This document shows, in pieces, positions 62,401-64,000 of a DNA stretch of 64,000 bases; position 1 is the first letter of the stretch, and each line of letters starts with the position of its first letter. Below the pieces are notes generated by a model that worked only from the letters and a program-made list of their open reading frames with translations, ran no database searches and was not told where the DNA came from. Where the stretch lies: NCBI GenBank assembly GCA_964619935.1, contig CAZUGO010000049.1:29556-93555 (forward strand), read 5' to 3'. This DNA comes from CAZUGO01 sp964619935. GTDB taxonomy: Bacteria > Planctomycetota > Phycisphaerae > UBA1845 > CAIVHJ01. The position numbers and the translations under genes are program-made.

Positions 62401-63767
62401 GCCGGGTTCGCGTAGATGACCCGGGAAGAGTCGCTCGCTGCGAGGTAAAACACGTCATCGATCGCTTCGGCAAGCTGGCGGAAGCGCTGCTCGCTCTCAT
62501 GAAGCGCCGTCGTGACGCGCTTGCGTTCGGTGATGTCGCGGATCGAACTGCTGACGAGCACACCGTCCTCTGTTTCCAGTGGGCTCAGGCTGATTTCGAC
62601 GGGGAACTCGCTGCCGTCCTTGCGCAGGCCGTAAAGCTCGTTGCCCGCACCCATCGGCCGAGCGTGGGTCCGCTCAAAGTAGCGGTCCCGGTCGACGGGA
62701 TGGGCCTCGCGAAAGCGGTGCGGCATCAGGACTTCCACAGCCTGCCCCAGCAATTCCCGCCGAGTATAGCCAAACAGCTTCTCGGCCTGTGAGTTGACCA
62801 GGACAATCGTTCCGGAATTGTTGACGATGACCATGGCGTCCGGCGCCGCTTCCAGCAAGCCGCGTATTTTGTCTTCGGCACGCTTTCGTTCGGTGATGTC
62901 ATGCGCTGCGGCATAGAGGGTGTGACCGTTGGGCGCCGGAGTGGCCGACCACAGCAGCCAGCGATAAGTCCCATCCTTACAGACGTACCGATTCTCGAAC
63001 TTGAGGACATCCACCCCGATGGCCAGCTTGGCCGACTCGGCGATCGTGGCCTCCCGATCCTCCGGGTGAATAAACTCAAGGTATGACTTGCTCAATAGCT
63101 CATCAATGGAGAAGCCGAGCGTACGCTCCCACGCCGGGCTCAATCTCTTGAAGTACCCATCCGTTCCCGCGATGCACAACAGATCGAGCGACAGGGTAAA
63201 GAAGCAATCCAGCTCGTCGTTGGCGGCGCGCAGTTTACGATTGGCCTCCTGGACTTCCTGGGCCCGTAAGAAGACCTCAGACTCCACTTGTTCTGCTCGG
63301 ATTTGAAGCGCCGTGGTGAGTTTCTGTTGTTCCACGCCACGCTGTTTCAGACCCACGAAGTCCGTCACATCCTCCACTCGATGAATGATGTAGGTCAGCG
63401 CTTCGCTCGCGTCCAACACCGGCGAATTGATGGGGCTCCAGTAGCGCTCTTCGAAGCCTCCGCCCTGAGCTTCGGGGCGGCGGATGTCGTACTTTTGAAC
63501 GGCCATCGCATCCGGGACGCGGTGTCGCTGCACCCGCTCCAGGGAGGAGCGGAGATTACGGGTCCCGGTCGCCGTGGGGTCCTCGGGATTGTCTGGAAAG
63601 ACGTCGAAGAGCTGGCGGCCCAGAATCTCCGCCCGTTTCGTCATGGTCGCGGCCAAATAGGCGTCGCTCACGGCGATGATGACCAGATCTGGATCGAGCA
63701 CCAGGTAGAGTCCCGGAGCCGACTCGAACAGCGTTCGAAAATCGGGTGTTAAGCGTGGTGAGGGCAT
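59451..63767 (-). CDS. Hybrid sensor histidine kinase, PAS-PAS-PAS-PAS-GAF-HK-REC-REC-HPt
   Basis: This 1438-residue protein has no membrane segment. Four PAS domains cover about 10-570, for example LDCFFTLSLDLLCIAGTDG and LLEAAPDAMVIVNNSG, several ending in DITERKR. A GAF domain (about 580-735) holds four cysteines in LCSDCALVRHCPDHEKCLHL. The kinase core follows: MSHELRTPLNG (phospho-His near 753), then NAIKFTDQGEVVI, DTGVGIP and GGTGLGLAI. Two REC domains (about 990-1110 and 1140-1265, with LAILDMEMPG and LVLMDCQMPE) and an HPt domain (VAHGLKGAASYL) end it. It is a cytoplasmic sensor for a phosphorelay; the PAS ligand is unknown. Confidence 0.97.
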   Translation of the reverse strand: MPSPRLTPDFRTLFESAPGLYLVLDPDLVIIAVSDAYLAATMTKRAEILGRQLFDVFPDNPEDPTATGTRNLRSSLERVQRHRVPDAMAVQKYDIRRPEAQGGGFEERYWSPINSPVLDASEALTYIIHRVEDVTDFVGLKQRGVEQQKLTTALQIRAEQVESEVFLRAQEVQEANRKLRAANDELDCFFTLSLDLLCIAGTDGYFKRLSPAWERTLGFSIDELLSKSYLEFIHPEDREATIAESAKLAIGVDVLKFENRYVCKDGTYRWLLWSATPAPNGHTLYAAAHDITERKRAEDKIRGLLEAAPDAMVIVNNSGTIVLVNSQAEKLFGYTRRELLGQAVEVLMPHRFREAHPVDRDRYFERTHARPMGAGNELYGLRKDGSEFPVEISLSPLETEDGVLVSSSIRDITERKRVTTALHESEQRFRQLAEAIDDVFYLAASDSSRVIYANPAFEKIWQRDVASLCTDIRVWSDAVHPDDRQHVQELFYGQGIQSQFDIEYRIIRPDRSIRWVRDRGYPVRDANGQIHRIAGIAEDITERKTIEADLQRTRDEAERTNGYLLSLDRVNQALLQCESFDHIGQTITQSLVDQFGAYFARLWLVKPGDLCSDCALVRHCPDHEKCLHLIASAGHYTHIDGDHGRVPIDSFKIGRIAQGTGKLVSRDVVNDERVHDRAWAAQHNLKSFAGFPLARHGRVLGVVAMFSQHELPDALVDVLDLLSHSVVSAIENVQQREAARQASQAKSEFLATMSHELRTPLNGVIGMTELLLDTQLDARQRRFAWLAKSSGDSLLTLINDILDFSKIEAGKLELESTDFDLRCTVERVASSLAASAQDKGLELIVGIHPDVPPLFRGDPGRLQQILTNLVSNAIKFTDQGEVVIRATLEHQDPQRADVQFAVSDTGVGIPQDRLNRLFTPFSQVDASTTRKYGGTGLGLAISKRLVEIMDGQIGVSSEEGKGSVFWVSVPLTKQSVDRPPTNADGGDLHRLRALVVDDNATNREILHQQLTSWGIPHQTAQSGQQALAMLCDAAMSGKPFGLAILDMEMPGMNGRDLAKWIKADARIRDIVLILLTSGPQEPELNQLRSEGIAAYLVKPVRQSQLLDTLTEAIACTGPTAGRGLKVGPTPAAMPRRRLKAGSRGVRILLAEDHAISQEVASTILQAAGYQCDAVTTGRHALDAVLADPYDLVLMDCQMPEMDGFMATRAIRQAEAQGRVKGARAGRLPIIALTANAIKGDRERCLEAGMDDYLSKPLNPARLIELIESRLIQPPNPCTPGDPGLPHESPRLESGQHTTTATEVHATPPPFDLERLRKQWGGDTSFVQALIPKFQEQAQGELLHLEQSVAAGDAEQTRRVAHGLKGAASYLCAARVRELAGQLEAMGRDADLSKADPVLTALRRELERCLEFALRFEVATIERQPDVGVSDANLDCGRR

Positions 63768-64000
63768 GACATTCTCGGATCCTTTTTACAAGGCATCGGC
63801 CAGAGGTGGTCCGGAGTCAATTACAGCGTCCCAGAACTGTGGAATTCGGACCTGACCCGCGCTCGCCCGGTAATACGGGCAGGAGCCGCCAAATCCGGCA
63901 AGGTATCGAGCAAAACTTTACTGGACCCTGCCGTTCGGTGTCGTCCGCTTCTCTCGACGATGAAGATCCTTGAAGGGAACAGTCCAGAGCCAAACCGATC
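63768..64000. other. Intergenic at window end, no gene seen
   Basis: The leader upstream of the hybrid kinase. No ribosome site stronger than average and no clear promoter was found. The sequence runs out of the window without a recognisable gene on either strand. Confidence 0.4.

Overview
The window reads as chromosomal DNA from a high-GC Gram-negative bacterium of the Planctomycetota, probably near the Phycisphaerae or a related deep lineage. The evidence is a set of secreted proteins that end in dockerin-like EF-hand repeats of the type NAADLAQLLGAWGP, a membrane protein with a CxxCGYNL zinc ribbon, a REP-associated transposase with its hairpin, and GC-rich genes with many long antisense shadow frames. 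BamD-like and LptE-like lipoproteins and a beta-barrel protein show that the cell has an outer membrane. No rRNA, tRNA or CRISPR array was seen.

Layout. 1-1164: a partial RAYT transposase, its REP-like hairpin, and an AT-rich six-unit GGTACC repeat element. 1165-5838 (minus): two overlapping genes for large membrane proteins of glycosyltransferase type (TMTC-like with TPRs, and a GT-C-like protein), then a zinc-ribbon membrane protein. 6139-8344: a methyltransferase remnant, a secreted HAF-repeat/dockerin protein with a good promoter, and a broken dockerin gene. 8341-10575: a secreted TPR-like protein. 10814-20888 (minus): a partial type VI secretion cluster (pseudokinase-FGE fusion, small helical protein, TssL, TssM, TagF). 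21012-26885 (minus): a lipoprotein, ftsH, lptE, a bamD-like gene and recO. 26966-38540 (minus): four tandem large secreted proteins (trypsin-like protease, reprolysin-like metalloprotease and two HEVGH metalloproteases) that share Cys-rich, unnamed and dockerin-like C-terminal modules.

38990-44591 (plus): tiny lipoproteins, a TPR/beta-barrel protein with Slam-like architecture, a FecR-domain protein, another tiny lipoprotein and a protein ending in a short CHAT-like domain. This looks like one envelope system. 44670-50182 (minus): a five-gene operon resembling saxitoxin sxtI-sxtJ-sxtK: a truncated carbamoyltransferase, SxtJ, DUF5989/SxtK, an SGNH hydrolase and a full carbamoyltransferase. The second copy of the GGTACC element lies inside this operon, between the last two genes. 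50347-56420: housekeeping genes pyrE, purB, rsmA and ispG, with a lipoprotein made of THNG repeats and a CII-like regulator with a small membrane protein. 56696-63767 (minus): a signalling cluster of a giant hybrid histidine kinase, a REC-HD-GYP protein and a REC-HDOD protein.

The strongest leads for new biology are the GGTACC element (two copies 46 kb apart with exactly the same unit spacing), the Slam/FecR/CHAT/lipoprotein cluster, the sxtIJK-like operon with one carbamoyltransferase lacking its C-terminal domain, and the partial T6SS with a pseudokinase-FGE fusion. All functions are read from sequence by eye; no database search was run.
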